A stretch of DNA of 64,000 nt from the NCBI RefSeq assembly GCF_019320115.1, contig NC_089586.1:1647388-1711387 (forward strand), read 5' to 3'. This DNA comes from Miscanthus floridulus. Lineage: Eukaryota > Streptophyta > Magnoliopsida > Poales > Poaceae. Both the position numbers and the translations under genes were made by a program. Shown here in pieces: positions 10,573 to 21,445 of the stretch; the first letter of the stretch is position 1; each line of letters opens with the position of its first letter. The notes beneath the pieces were generated by a model. The model had not been told where the DNA came from. It saw only the letters and a list, made by a program, of their open reading frames with translations, and did not search any database.

Positions 10573-13500
10573 CTAATCTAAGACTCTAATGGGGTACTCG
10601 GCATAAGTCAAATCAGGTTCTAGTTCTACATCACCAAAGTCGATCTCTTGGTCAGGTACTTGAAGACACTTCTTTAACTGAGATACATGAAAGATATCAT
10701 GCACCGCTGACATGTGATCTGGTAGCTTGACGCGATAGGCGACTGGTCCACATCGTTGTTGGATCTGAAAAGGTCCTACATAACGGGGAGCCAACTTTCC
10801 CCGAATCCCAAAACGATGAACTCCTTTCATTGGTGATACCTTGAGGTAGACAAAATCTCCCACTTTGAATTCCAGCGGTCGTCTCCTCTTGTCAGCATAG
10901 CTTTTCTGCCGGGATTGAGCTACCTTCATATTGGCTTGTATGAGTTTAACTTTCTCTTCAGCTTCCTTGACCACATCCGGTCCAAAGAACCAACGTTCTC
11001 CAGCTTCTGACCAATTTAAAGGTGTTTGGCACCTACGGCCATACAGTGCTTCGAAGGGTGCCATTTTAATGCTCTCTTGATGGCTATTGTTATATGAGAA
11101 TTCAGCTAAGGGAAGGCATTCATCCCATTTAGCACCAAAAGAAAGAACACATGCTCTCAACATATCCTCAAGAATTTGATTTACCCTTTCAGTCTGTCCG
11201 TCTATTTGCGGATGATAAGCAGAACTACGGATAAGTTTAGTTCCTAACGACTCATGTAGACTTTTCCAAAACTTGGATATGAACAATGACCCTCTATCAG
11301 AGACAATGGTCTTGGGTGCCCCATGCAGACTGAAAATTCTATCAAGATAAAGCTTTGCATACTGCTCCGCTCGATATTTATCTCTGACTGGCAAGAAATG
11401 AGCTATTTTGGTTAGTCGATCAACAATAACCCATATTGAATTGTATCCTGCAGATGTCCTAGGCAACCCTACTATGAAGTCCATACAGATATCTTCCCAC
11501 TTCCAAGATGGGACTGGCAAGGAATGTAATGGACCTGCAGTCTTCATATGAACTGCCTTGACTCTCTGACAAATATCGCACTTGGCTACATATTGAGCTA
11601 TTTCTATTTTCATTTTGGTCCACCAATATCTCTTTCTCAGATCATGATACATTTTGTTGCTACCCGGATGAATGGAGTATCTTGTAGAATGAGCTTCATC
11701 AAGAATCTGCTTTCGCAGCTCCGGATTTTTGGGTACTACCAACCTATCCTTGAACCATACGACATCTAACTCATCAATCTTGAAACATGTTGGTTTTCTA
11801 GATTTGACTTTATCCTTAATATGGACTATGCCCTTACTTTTCTGTTGAGCAGCAATGATCTGATCTTTGATAGTGGACTCAACTACAATATTGGACAGGG
11901 AACCTTGTTCTATGATTTGTAAATCCAGATGCTCCATCTCTTGACACAATGTTCGCTGCATAGGTTCTACAATTAGGCAATGACAATGACTCTTGCGACT
12001 CAGGGCATCGGCAACCACATTAGCCTTGCCCGGATGATAATGCACTTCTAAGTCATAATCTTTAATAAGTTCTAACCATCTCCTTTGCCTCATATTCAGC
12101 TCTGACTGAGTGAAGATGTATTTCAGACTCTTGTGATCCGTATAGATATGACATATATTGCCCAATAAATAATGTCGCCAAATCTTGAGTGAATGGACAA
12201 CAACAGCTAATTCAAGATCATGGGTGGGGTAATGTTCTTCATGCTTCTTGAGTTGTCTGGAAGCATATGCTATGACTCTGCCTTCTTGCATAAGAACACA
12301 GCCAATACCAATTCCGGATGCATCACAATAGATATCAGATGGCCTTTCGATATCAGGTTGTGCTAATACTGGTGCAGTTGTCAACAACTTCTTCAATGTT
12401 TGAAAGGCCTCTTCACATTCTATTGACCATATAAACTTTGTTTGATTTTTCAACAGTCCAGTAATTGGCTTCGCAATTCTGGAGAAGTCAGGGATAAACC
12501 GACGGTAATACCCTGCCAACCCTAGGAAACTACGAACTTGATGAACAGTTGTAGGTGCTTTCCAATTAAGGACTTCTTCTACCTTACTCGGATCCACAGC
12601 TATACCTTCAGCAGATAGCACATGACCCAGAAATTGTACTTCCTCCAACCAAAATGCACATTTGCTGAATTTGGCATATAGTTGGTGATCTCTTAATCTT
12701 TGTAGAACAATACGGAGATGTTCCGCATGTTCCTCTTTGCTCTTAGAGTAGATAAGAATGTCATCAATAAACACCACGACAAACTTATCCAACTCAGGCA
12801 TGAAAACTGAGTTCATCAGGTACATGAAATGAGCCGGGGCATTGGTCAGCCCAAAAGACATGACTAGATACTCATATAGACCATATCGGGTAGTAAACGC
12901 TGTCTTTGGCACATCTTCACGTCTTATCTTAATTTGGTGGTAGCCTGATCTTAAGTCTATCTTTGAGAATACTTTAGCTCCCACAAGTTGATCAAAAAGC
13001 AAATCAATTCGGGGTAAGGGGTATTTGTTCTTGATGGTGACTTCATTTAATGGCCTATAGTCAACACATAACCTTAAGGTTTGGTCCTTCTTTTTCACGA
13101 AAATGGTAGGACATCCCCAAGGTGATGAACTGGGTTGAATGAAACCCTTGTCTAACAACTCTTGTAGTTGCATTTTTAATTCTGCTAATTCTTTCGGTGG
13201 CATCCTATATGCTCTTCTGGACACTGGTGATGTCCCTAGTTTCAGATCAATTCTGAACTCTACGTCTCGATCTGGTGGTAGACCAGGCAGGTCATCGGGA
13301 AAGACATCCGTAAACTCACATACCACTGAAATTTCCTCGGCTCCTTCAACATTAATTGCACAGACTGTCCCCACTGTACTCTCAGGAAAAGGAAGTTGGA
13401 TGAGAAGTTGGGTTTTGCTATCTGGTGCATTTACCCTTATTGTTCTACGCAGGACATCAATGATAGCCCCGTGTTGAGTTAGCCAGTTCATACCAAGGAT

Positions 13501-14934
13501 CACATCTATATCTTGATCTTTTAAAATCAGCATATTGGTAGGGAACTCATAACCTCCCAAATCAATAGGTACATGCTGAACTACCTCCCTTGTACAGATT
13601 CGTCCCCCAGGCGACTGTATATGATAGGGTTCTTTTGTTTCCCCAATAGCTATCCCATGCTTCACAACAAATGTACGATTGATGAATGTATGGGATGCAC
13701 TAGAATCAAATAAGGTAATTGCAGGATGCTTAGCAATGGGAAACATACCCATCATAACTGGTTCTCCTTCTGGAATAGATTCCACTTGCGTATAGAATAC
13801 CCTTCCAGTTTTCTTCTCAGCGGGACCCTTTTGATGGTTCTGAGCATTGCCCTTGTACTGATTTGGAGCTTGATTAACAGGGGCTTTGGTTGCATCAGGA
13901 TTGTTCTTCCAAGGATACGGACATTCTCGGGAAAAATGCCCGGGTTTACCACAATTATAGCATGGAAAATTGTGATTCTGGTGAGTAGCATTGCGGTTTG
14001 CATTATTGGCATTATTCTGCTGCTGTGGTGCTTGATGAGTATAAGGTGTATTAGTTGCAGGGCGAATGAAGATTTGCTGCCTGCTTTGGCCTTGTTGTGG
14101 GCGGAATGGCGTACGGCCATGATTCTGAGGATGGTATACTATCTTCTGACGCTTGCCACTTGATGATCCGGAAGCAAATATTTTCTTCTTCTTCGCCTCT
14201 TTGTGTCGGCGGTAATTCTCTTCCGAAGCGATAGCAATGTTGATTGTTTCATGGTAAGTTGCATTACCACAGGCTGCCATCATTGTCTGAAGTTTAGTGT
14301 TCAAGCCTCTAAGAAAATGATTCTTTTTCTTCCTGTCAGTATTGACGTACTCAATAGCATACTGCGACAGGTGGTTGAAATGCCCAACATAATGCATCAC
14401 TGTGTGCTCCTCTTGCTTAAGAGCTAAGAACTCTTCTAGCTTCATGGTCATCACACCGTCTGGAATATAGTGTGCCCTGAAGGCATCCTTGAACTCCCTC
14501 CAGTTGATTTGGCGACCAGCAGGCTGTACTGCTACCAAATTTGCCCACCAGGCACCAGCAGCTCCTCGGAGTTGCTGTGCCGCAAACCTTGGCTTTTGAA
14601 CCTCAGTACAGTGGATCAGCTCGAACTTTTGCTCTATTGTCCTAAGCCAATCATCAGCTTCTAAAGGTTTGTCTGCCTTAGAAAACACAGGCGGACGTGT
14701 GTCAGTAAAATCCACATAAGTTGACTCGTCGTTTCCATTATTACGACGGCCACGATTAGGGTATGGTGCCTGCTGGTTCTGCGCCAACTCCCTTAATAGC
14801 CTGGCATTCTCTGCCATTGCGTTGACGAGTGCAGCTATGGCATCTGCCATAGTCGAGGGCATTGGTGGAGGATTTGGGCACTCATCATCATCATGCGAGC
14901 CACTAGCACCAGTTCGGGTGATAGGACGAGGCAT
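10573..14934 (-). CDS. Tekay-like gag-pol polyprotein, 1453 residues, open throughout
   Basis: Single open frame from ATG 14934. Domains in order: retrotransposon gag about residues 90-200; CCHC zinc knuckle [14 protein letters not shown] 325-338; aspartic protease near 405-500; reverse transcriptase about 575-750 with FIDD at 722-725; RNase H from about 868 (YCDAS); integrase zinc domain H1082, H1089, C1119, C1122; integrase core D1152, D1213, E1249 with the usual D-35-E spacing; GPY/F-type C-terminus about 1380-1425. The protease box reads FDSSAS at 409-414 where this family has DSG, a Gly to Ser change at 13699-13701 that probably disables processing. The frame ends at a TAG just before the chromodomain. 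Frame conservation suggests a recent insertion, but the copy is probably not autonomous. Confidence 0.93.
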   Translation of the reverse strand: MPRPITRTGASGSHDDDECPNPPPMPSTMADAIAALVNAMAENARLLRELAQNQQAPYPNRGRRNNGNDESTYVDFTDTRPPVFSKADKPLEADDWLRTIEQKFELIHCTEVQKPRFAAQQLRGAAGAWWANLVAVQPAGRQINWREFKDAFRAHYIPDGVMTMKLEEFLALKQEEHTVMHYVGHFNHLSQYAIEYVNTDRKKKNHFLRGLNTKLQTMMAACGNATYHETINIAIASEENYRRHKEAKKKKIFASGSSSGKRQKIVYHPQNHGRTPFRPQQGQSRQQIFIRPATNTPYTHQAPQQQNNANNANRNATHQNHNFPCYNCGKPGHFSRECPYPWKNNPDATKAPVNQAPNQYKGNAQNHQKGPAEKKTGRVFYTQVESIPEGEPVMMGMFPIAKHPAITLFDSSASHTFINRTFVVKHGIAIGETKEPYHIQSPGGRICTREVVQHVPIDLGGYEFPTNMLILKDQDIDVILGMNWLTQHGAIIDVLRRTIRVNAPDSKTQLLIQLPFPESTVGTVCAINVEGAEEISVVCEFTDVFPDDLPGLPPDRDVEFRIDLKLGTSPVSRRAYRMPPKELAELKMQLQELLDKGFIQPSSSPWGCPTIFVKKKDQTLRLCVDYRPLNEVTIKNKYPLPRIDLLFDQLVGAKVFSKIDLRSGYHQIKIRREDVPKTAFTTRYGLYEYLVMSFGLTNAPAHFMYLMNSVFMPELDKFVVVFIDDILIYSKSKEEHAEHLRIVLQRLRDHQLYAKFSKCAFWLEEVQFLGHVLSAEGIAVDPSKVEEVLNWKAPTTVHQVRSFLGLAGYYRRFIPDFSRIAKPITGLLKNQTKFIWSIECEEAFQTLKKLLTTAPVLAQPDIERPSDIYCDASGIGIGCVLMQEGRVIAYASRQLKKHEEHYPTHDLELAVVVHSLKIWRHYLLGNICHIYTDHKSLKYIFTQSELNMRQRRWLELIKDYDLEVHYHPGKANVVADALSRKSHCHCLIVEPMQRTLCQEMEHLDLQIIEQGSLSNIVVESTIKDQIIAAQQKSKGIVHIKDKVKSRKPTCFKIDELDVVWFKDRLVVPKNPELRKQILDEAHSTRYSIHPGSNKMYHDLRKRYWWTKMKIEIAQYVAKCDICQRVKAVHMKTAGPLHSLPVPSWKWEDICMDFIVGLPRTSAGYNSIWVIVDRLTKIAHFLPVRDKYRAEQYAKLYLDRIFSLHGAPKTIVSDRGSLFISKFWKSLHESLGTKLIRSSAYHPQIDGQTERVNQILEDMLRACVLSFGAKWDECLPLAEFSYNNSHQESIKMAPFEALYGRRCQTPLNWSEAGERWFFGPDVVKEAEEKVKLIQANMKVAQSRQKSYADKRRRPLEFKVGDFVYLKVSPMKGVHRFGIRGKLAPRYVGPFQIQQRCGPVAYRVKLPDHMSAVHDIFHVSQLKKCLQVPDQEIDFGDVELEPDLTYAEYPIRVLD

Positions 14935-15094
14935 CTGTTAGAGAAACACATTTACTTACATTATTCTTTATTGAAAGCTTTTTAAACGGTTACATACTAC
15001 AAAGGGTTCTTATTTAAATTACATGTCTTGTATCCCACAAGACAACCCTGGTTTTCTAGGAAAGCAGTAAAGGAACTACTACTACTCCAAGCTT
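14935..15094 (-). other. Spacer between the H3-like ORF and gag-pol
   Basis: 160 bp noncoding. The upstream ORF ends at 15095 and gag starts at 14934, so gag translation would need leaky scanning, reinitiation or a separate transcript. Confidence 0.5.
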
Positions 15095-15628
15095 TTAGTC
15101 TTTGGCATCCGTGCCCGTATTGGATGAAACCTCATCTTCATCTAAGAAGTACACTAACTCAGGATCCTCCTCCTCTTCTTCATTCTCGACTTCTCCTGGA
15201 GCTACAATCATTTCTTCATCGGTAACTTCACCATCCCCATGAGGAGGATGAAGTTGAGCATACAGCATATGGACATTCTCATGAAGAATGGCATTGTCCA
15301 TCTCTAGGTCCTCTACGTAGAACTCCAACTCATTGACATGTTCATTGGCCGCATCTTCTCGTGTCCAGGCTTCATTCCGCAATTCCATGGTCATGGTGAT
15401 ACCTCTTTGCATTTCCGCCAACTCCTCTTGATCTTTGGCATGAGCTCGACGAAGAGTGTTGAGCTCCTTGTTAAGGTTCTCGATGTTGGCGGGGTTGCTT
15501 GAAGATCCTTCCTCTCCTGGGTTCTTGGAACTTCCTTCACCAAGCTCGTGATTTCTTGGTGCCAATTGGTGACGCGGGATTCCATGAGGTCCGGTGGACT
15601 TGCGTGCGGTTTTCTTGGTCTTTGCCAT
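15095..15628 (-). CDS. Small ORF with histone H3 tail mimic, coiled coil and acidic tail (177 residues)
   Basis: Open frame from ATG 15628, between the primer-binding site and gag-pol and in the same sense. Residues 1-13 are MAKTKKTARKSTG; histone H3 begins MARTKQTARKSTG. The likeness continues as PRHQLAPR (18-25) against H3 PRKQLATK, with one extra residue between. By eye 15 of the first 23 mature H3 positions match, including K4, R8, K9 and S10. After a Ser/Gly/Asn linker, residues about 50-126 form a charged heptad-rich coiled coil (IENLNKELNTLRRAH). Residues about 130-177 are strongly acidic. No gag, protease or envelope motif is present. Function unknown; a chromatin-interacting accessory protein is inferred. 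Removal of Met would expose the same N-terminal Ala as in H3. Confidence 0.85.
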   Translation of the reverse strand: MAKTKKTARKSTGPHGIPRHQLAPRNHELGEGSSKNPGEEGSSSNPANIENLNKELNTLRRAHAKDQEELAEMQRGITMTMELRNEAWTREDAANEHVNELEFYVEDLEMDNAILHENVHMLYAQLHPPHGDGEVTDEEMIVAPGEVENEEEEEDPELVYFLDEDEVSSNTGTDAKD

Positions 15629-15995
15629 AGCCTGTAGAATTTAGGGTAGGACTATAAGAATAGCTTGAGGATAACGGAGGTTAGCAAGAATGGGATTGAC
15701 ATTACTTACCCAACCACTATTAAGGGGAATTATAATGCAAGGTGCTCAAGCATGATGCATGAATCGATCTTACGAATCTAAGTACCAAAAGATTAATATA
15801 ATCATAAGTACTAGATTTTTAATACATAGGACAAACCTAATCATATTATCCGCCACACACTTTTCAAATAAGTCAGGATTGAGCCTAGATCAAAGGTAAG
15901 AAGAAAGAAATTGAACTTTCAAAATATCATGTTTACTTTCCTTGATCCAAATCATTTTGAAGGTTTTCCAAAATAACCTACAATGATCTTAGATG
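15629..15995 (-). other. Tekay-like 5' leader between primer-binding site and small ORF
   Basis: About 370 bp, AT-rich, with no credible gene on either strand. It would form the untranslated leader of the genomic RNA. Confidence 0.6.
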
Positions 15996-16013
15996 GGAAC
16001 TGCTCTGATACCA
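15996..16013 (-). promoter_or_regulatory. Primer-binding site of the Tekay-like element
   Basis: Minus-strand TGGTATCAGAGCAGTTCC, with the core at 16002-16013, sits two bases inside the 5' LTR end. It is the standard plant initiator-Met tRNA complement and fixes the element's orientation. Confidence 0.92.
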
Positions 16014-16015
16014 GC

Positions 16016-17794
16016 TGTGGCAGAACCTCCTAAGGAATCAGGCCTACTTGCACCTATCGTTGTCTTAACAGACCTCGGATAGCGTACACGAGTTCCCAAC
16101 AACTCAACAGGTCTGTCGGGTGTCCTCAGGAAACCCGAATCATCCACGATTCTCTTTTCAAACAGGATCCCAATCACAGTCATTACAGATTACAACAGTT
16201 TATTCAAATATATACCAGAGTAAAAGATAGCGGAAGTCTTAAGATAACATTATTACAAACCAGTTGTTTTCAAAGTTACAATACCATAAGTGTCATACAA
16301 CCATAGTAGCAGGATAATATTACATTAACTTTATTTATCATACTGACTAACGCCTTGTCCAAAGGCCATTCATTACTCCTCATCATCGTTGACTTCAAAC
16401 ACCGACATGCAGCAGGGACTAAAACAAGCCTGCGCATGCGACTCACCTGCAACAAGGGTTAACAAACCCTGAGTACAAAAGTACTCAACAAGACTAACCC
16501 GACGTAACGGGGTGTAAGACTTTAGAGATGCAAGGGTTTAGGGCAAGGTAAGGATGTAGCAAGATTCAAAAGTTCTTTGCCAAAAGCTTACTATTCTTCA
16601 TTCTATTTTCAAGTTTTACCACTAAGTGCCTTTTGTTCATTATCTCAAACTAAATGTACATTTCTCGTATTCCATTCCTTTTCATTCCATTCTTTTCTCA
16701 TATTTTAGTAATTCACCAGTACTACATTGCTTCTGTAATGAATCGAGTCTCCATATCCGCGGAGAACCGGCAATTCGAATTGATTCAAGTCCCAGCTGGG
16801 GATTCCTTATCACACGACATATGTAGAACTTAATCTTGCATATATCAACCTTGCTACCAGATCCTCCTATACTAAGCCGTCTCCACGCCACCCGAGAGTA
16901 CAGCACACCTCAAATCCGGCCACATTCCAGCCACAAGGGTACACGCTACTCCCGCCATCTCTCCACTCCCAGTGCGCGGGCATTCGTCTTAGTATTGGAT
17001 TAGCCGAAGTAGGCTTACCGGAGTATGTGACCAGTACTACAAAGTGTCTCATTCAGAAGATCCACAATGAGTGGCCTTTAAGCGACATAGCCGGCAACAA
17101 TACCCAACATTCAAGATAAGTCACCCGACAAGTCTCTAATTCTACATTCTTTCTTTCTTTGGCCAGTATGCCATCTTTGATTGTATCAAAACTTTTACTT
17201 TGAAAGCCTACCATAAAGCATACTAAGCACACTACGCCTTTATAAAATGAAAACATCTTCAATGATGGTAAACAATTATCAAGGTAGGTAATGCATCAAG
17301 TAGGTAACATTTGAATTAAACAACTTAATGCAATAAATAACATAGGTGATAAACTTTTCAAAGTAAACAAGGTAATGGCTTAATGCATAAACTGGGGCTT
17401 GCCTTCGTTGACGATTTCCGGTTTCGGATTAGTACCACAATTATCAAATCCCGTGACAACCGGGGATTCTTCCAGAACTTGCTCAACTAGAATCGTTTCA
17501 TTCTCGGGTTCTACACGAAATGGTAACATATGCTTTAACATGATGATAATGTAAACATGATGCTTTCATGGCACATGAAATGTAGAAACACCCGCAATAG
17601 ATTTTATTTCGCGGTACAGTTGCAAGCCAACAAAACCAACCTGCAACACTATTATTAAGAACCACATATGTGACTTGACCTAATGGATCTTGGAACCCTA
17701 CTAGTCACAAAACATGACCAAAACAAGATCCAACACTAATCAACACTTAGGGTTTCGACAAGTTAACTTGTTAATGACCTTGGTTATCACATGA
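16016..17794 (-). repeat. Truncated 5' LTR of the Tekay-like element
   Basis: Homologous to 6462-8364 of the left LTR without the MITE. Homology stops after TTATCACATGA at 17794, and Tat-A antisense-gene codons begin at once. The missing half contains the TATA region, so this copy has no visible promoter of its own. Confidence 0.9.
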
Positions 17795-19313
17795 CGGCCT
17801 CCTCTGTCCAGTTATCGACCCCAGCAGACCAGAGTGGATTGCTCTGGGGGGAGAGCCGAAGCCGAGGCCACGCGATGGCTACGTTGTGAGCTTCATGTCG
17901 TTCCACGAGCGCGGTCTCGGCCTACCGATGGACCGATTCATGTGGGCCCTCCCACACTACTATGGCGTGGAGCTCCACAACTTCAACCCCAACTCCATTA
18001 TGTAGGCGGCCATCTTCATCGTCGTCTGCGAGGGGTACCTGGGCATTGCCCCCCATTGGGAGCTGTGGCTCCACCTTTTTCGGGCGGGGCATACCACTAA
18101 GCCGATGGGCATGAGGAAGGTGGTGAGGGCTAGCGGCTACACTCTCTAAGTGCACCAAGACCGGCAGCACCTCTACATCCTGGCCCAACTCGCGTCGTCC
18201 AACCACGATTGGTACAACAGCTGGTTTTACCTCCGCAACAACGACGGTGGACTTCCCCCCTACATTGGGCGGGTCATGGAGAGCCAACCGGAGAAGTGGA
18301 GGTATGGCATCCTGATGGAGGATCAGCCCAAGCTATAGCCGCTCCTAGAGGGACTGGAGAGGCTATGGAGCCGTAGCCTTATGGTGGCTGTGGTCGTGGC
18401 TGCCTTCCACTGCCGGAGGGTGCTGCCACTAATGGCTCGGCGGTGGTGAATGTTCGACATGACACCGTATGAGCTGATCAAGGGCATTCGGATGTCTGCC
18501 ATCCCCCTCTCCGATGAGGAGATTCAGCATCGGGTGAGGGAGATGGTGGAGGGGCGGCTGAAGATCAGTGGTCTGACCCCCATTGCGATGCGCCCATCGT
18601 GGGGGTACCTTTCCCTAGTAAGTCCCACACCACTACAGCCCTCGAGGCCTCCTCGTTCCTCACCATTGCCTGTTCCCTTATTCATGTTCACCATTCCTAT
18701 AGGGGATGAGGGATGTGTGAGCCTCCCCGCCGCCTATTCCTGAGGTCGCAAAGCGGCAGGCGGTGAACCGGGTGCACGCCAAGGCACAGAAGAAGAAGAA
18801 GGATGCCGAGGAGGCAAAGCACAAGAGGAAGATCCTTGAGTGCGAGGAGCTAGAGAAGCACCGCCAGCAGCAGAGGCAGGACGGTCTCTCGGTGGAGGCA
18901 TCTCCATTGCTGTCGCTGTCAATAGACTCTTTGAGCGGAGATGACGAGAGCGAGGTGGGGTGGGGTCCCCTGGACCATCTCCCTAACATTGGGGCATTGG
19001 CGAGCGGCCTGGTGTTCCTAGGAGGAGGAGGAGAGGATGCCTCGGGGCTGGCGATCGCTCGTCCTGAGGCCAAGGCTGATATGCCCAAGGCACAGGCGTT
19101 AGGGAAGCGCACCGTCAGCCCAGGGGGCTCGATGGTAGAGGTGGAGAAGGTGGCAGTGGGGGCGACGCAACTGCCACCGTAGAGGATCGAGGGGGCGCCG
19201 ACGTCCGGCGAGGGCCGGCCGGCACCGGTGGATACAGAGGCCGTGCCACCACCGCCGCCATCGCCATTGCAAAGGAGGGTCGCAGTGCCAAAGCGGTTGC
19301 ATCCCCGTTCGAG

Positions 19314-19397
19314 GTGAGTGTTTTTTTCAGTGGAGCTCGTATCGTCTCCCACTCGCTTTATGGTTGTATGCTGATCAAGTGGGTGTTTTGCCTTTAG
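19314..19397 (+). other. Intron 1 of the Tat-A antisense gene
   Basis: Begins GTGAGTG and ends TTTTGCCTTTAG. Joining the flanks continues the same frame (RSS, then RKR and VEGPALVP). 84 bp, a normal short plant intron. Confidence 0.75.
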
Positions 19398-20234
19398 CCG
19401 AAAGCGTTAGGTGGAGGGGCCTGCCCTGGTGCCATGTAAGTTGCTCAAGGTGGGCACGGGCTCCACCGCTCAACGGGTGGTGGAGGCACAGGCCGCTATA
19501 CAACATGGCGCGACATCGGTGGGGGCTGACCCGAAGGAGCTGGTCGCCCAAGGAGAGGCTATCGAGGTGGCCATGAAGCAAGCAGAGGAGGAGGAGCCTA
19601 CAACTCGTGAGGCCGAGGCCTATGAGTTAGATGGGGCTGAGGTGCCCTTAGTTGCCGAGGCCACCAAGGGCGAGATCGAGGCCCCTCGGACTTCCGAGGC
19701 CAAGGCGATGGAGGCCAAGGCACCTAGGACCACTGAGGCCAAAGTTCCGGGGGCCGGAGTGCCCAAGACCACCAAGGCCGGGGTGGCGGGGGCCGGCATG
19801 AGCGCGGCGAAGTCGGTGGCCCAGGAAGTGGAGACAGAGGCGGGGCAAGCCTCAATACCGCCACCAGTCCAAGGCCCTCCACCATTGTAGGAGAGTGCCT
19901 AGGAAGCAGAGGTCCATTTGATCTCCTTCAACAATACTCCTCGGGGAAAGGAGGTGGCGGATGCCGAGGCGGCCGGCATCATGGAGCAGCCGGCTTCGAC
20001 CTCTGGCAAGGGAAGCTCGGCCCTCATGCGGGTACAACCCGAGCCCCATGGGTGGGATCACCTACGTGTCTCATGGTGGAGCCGAGATGACCCTAAGGGG
20101 GAGCCTTTGTTCACCCTCGAGGACATGGCCGAGGGGGGCGCTGGGACATCTTCGAGCAATACTGCCATCTGGAGGAGCGGTCGCTATGGACGGCGCTGTC
20201 CGTCGTGGCCAACAATCTGCCTAGGGTCGCCCAG

Positions 20235-20313
20235 GTTCATGCCTTCTTTTCTCGTGTGGTGTTGTCTTTTTCTGAGTTTTCTCGCAGTGCTTGACATTTG
20301 TTCTGCCTATCAG
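20235..20313 (+). other. Intron 2 of the Tat-A antisense gene
   Basis: GTTCATGCC to TGCCTATCAG, 79 bp. The splice joins NNLPRVAQ to ELKTWSLRK in phase 0. Confidence 0.7.
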
Positions 20314-20743
20314 GAGCTCAAGACCTGGTCCCTCAGGAAGTCGTTGTTCCTCTAGCGAGAGAGGGACATCTGGGACCAGCTTCAGTAGTAGAAGGACCTG
20401 CTTGCCACTACCAATGAGCTTCTATCAGAGCAGAGTGTAGAGGTGGAGGACCTCCACCTTCGCTGTGCCGATATGATGGCTGAGGCGGCTATGGCTTGGG
20501 AGTAGGCCACCCCTTTGGCAGCGCAGATCAAGGAGTTGGAGGAGGAGTTGACCCAGGTGGCCGGCGATCGGGACACCTTCAGATCCTAGGCTGAAGAAGC
20601 GACGGCCTCTACCAAGGCCCTCGCTGGGCAGCTGGGGGCGGAGTAGGGTGCGCACCTGCTGATGAAAGGTGCCATGGCAGAGGCCCTCAAGGTGGCTGCA
20701 ACATCCCAGACCAAGGCTCTGGTCTAGAAAGGAAAGGCCGAGG

Positions 20744-20812
20744 GTGGGTCCTCTTCTCCTTGTTTTATTTGTTTTTCTTGTGCTCGACCCCTAACTCCCT
20801 GACGTGATGCAG
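20744..20812 (+). other. Intron 3 of the Tat-A antisense gene
   Basis: GTGGGTCC to GTGATGCAG, 69 bp. It joins KAEG to the next coiled-coil exon in frame. Confidence 0.7.
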
Positions 20813-20936
20813 AGTTGGAGGAGGCTTCCATGGTGGCCGAGGCTTCTCGGGCCAAGGTCCAGGGCTAGAAGGAGAAAGCTGAGGCCTCCCTGGTCGAGGT
20901 CCAGCACTAGAGAGAGAAAGCCGAGGGTGAGTCCCA

Positions 20937-21003
20937 TAGGGCTTCATCCCTATTTGGCTTATTTTCTTTTGTGCTTAACCCCATCCTGCTTGTTTTGGCG
21001 TAG
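20937..21003 (+). other. Intron 4 of the Tat-A antisense gene
   Basis: GTGAGTCCC to TTTTGGCGTAG, 67 bp. The exons either side (REKAEG, then LEKEVSRAAEA) stay in frame. Confidence 0.7.
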
Positions 21004-21445
21004 GGTTGGAGAAGGAGGTCTCCCGGGCAGCTGAGGCCTCTGTCGTAGTACAAGCGGTGCTCGAGGCTGAGATCGGGGAGCATGACGCACTGTAGAGTGC
21101 CGCCCGTGCTGTCTGCAAGGCCCTGGAGGTTGAGGGGTCCAATCGGGCAGCTCCCTTTGGAGGCGCTTGACCGCGTTGAACGGCCAGGTGCACGAGTGAC
21201 TCCGGGGAGCACTACACACGGGCGTCAGCTATGCCCTGGATGTTGTCTCCTTGCACTATGCTGGCATCGACCTCGAGGCCATTAGTGACGGCTATGTCTT
21301 GGCCAAGGATGATGAGGAGGCCGATGAGGAGGTCGTGAAGCTGATGGAGGCAGCTGAGGGCCCCGGCATGGTGCTGGTGAAGCTGTTCGAAGAGGAGGTG
21401 GTTCCTCCCATGCTATCTGCCGATGTTGGAGACCCTGAGCCTTGA

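Larger units (their letters stand above)
6462..17794 (-). mobile_element. Tekay-like chromovirus (Ty3/gypsy), largely intact, inserted in Tat-A repeats
   Basis: Minus-strand element of 11.3 kb. In element order: 5' LTR remnant (17794-16016), Met-tRNA primer-binding site, a small ORF with a histone-H3-like N-terminus (15628-15095), gag-pol (14934-10573), a chromodomain tail separated by one stop (10572-10438), polypurine tract and a full 3' LTR (10266-6462). RT before integrase plus a C-terminal chromodomain define a chromovirus. The long LTR and initiator-Met primer site fit the Tekay/Del group; the group name is inferred. The right LTR has lost its outer half at 17794, where Tat-A antisense-gene sequence begins. 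No right-hand target duplication remains; the left flank is AGCCC. Confidence 0.88.
17795..21445 (+). pseudogene. Tat-A antisense gene, spliced, PF04195-like, riddled with TAG stops
   Basis: A plus-strand gene inside the minus-strand Tat-A element, convergent with pol. The first part (17796 to about 18700) contains SFHERGLGLP, HYYGVELHNFNPNSI and CEGYLGIAPHWELW, hallmarks of the 'putative gypsy type transposon' domain (PF04195). Alanine/glutamate-rich coiled coil follows, ending in DLEAISDGYVL and an acidic tail (about 21252-21445). Introns with plant borders keep the frame: 19314-19397, 20235-20313, 20744-20812 and 20937-21003. The 5' end is missing, cut by the Tekay-like junction. I counted 18 in-frame stops (16 TAG, one TAA, one TGA) plus frameshifts near 18740, 20133 and 21160. 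Function unknown; such antisense ORFs recur in Tat elements. Confidence 0.8.

Noticed and set aside
13139..14163. Plus-strand frames of 110-145 codons opposite gag-pol
   Set aside because: Shadows of the strong minus-strand coding frame; no motifs.
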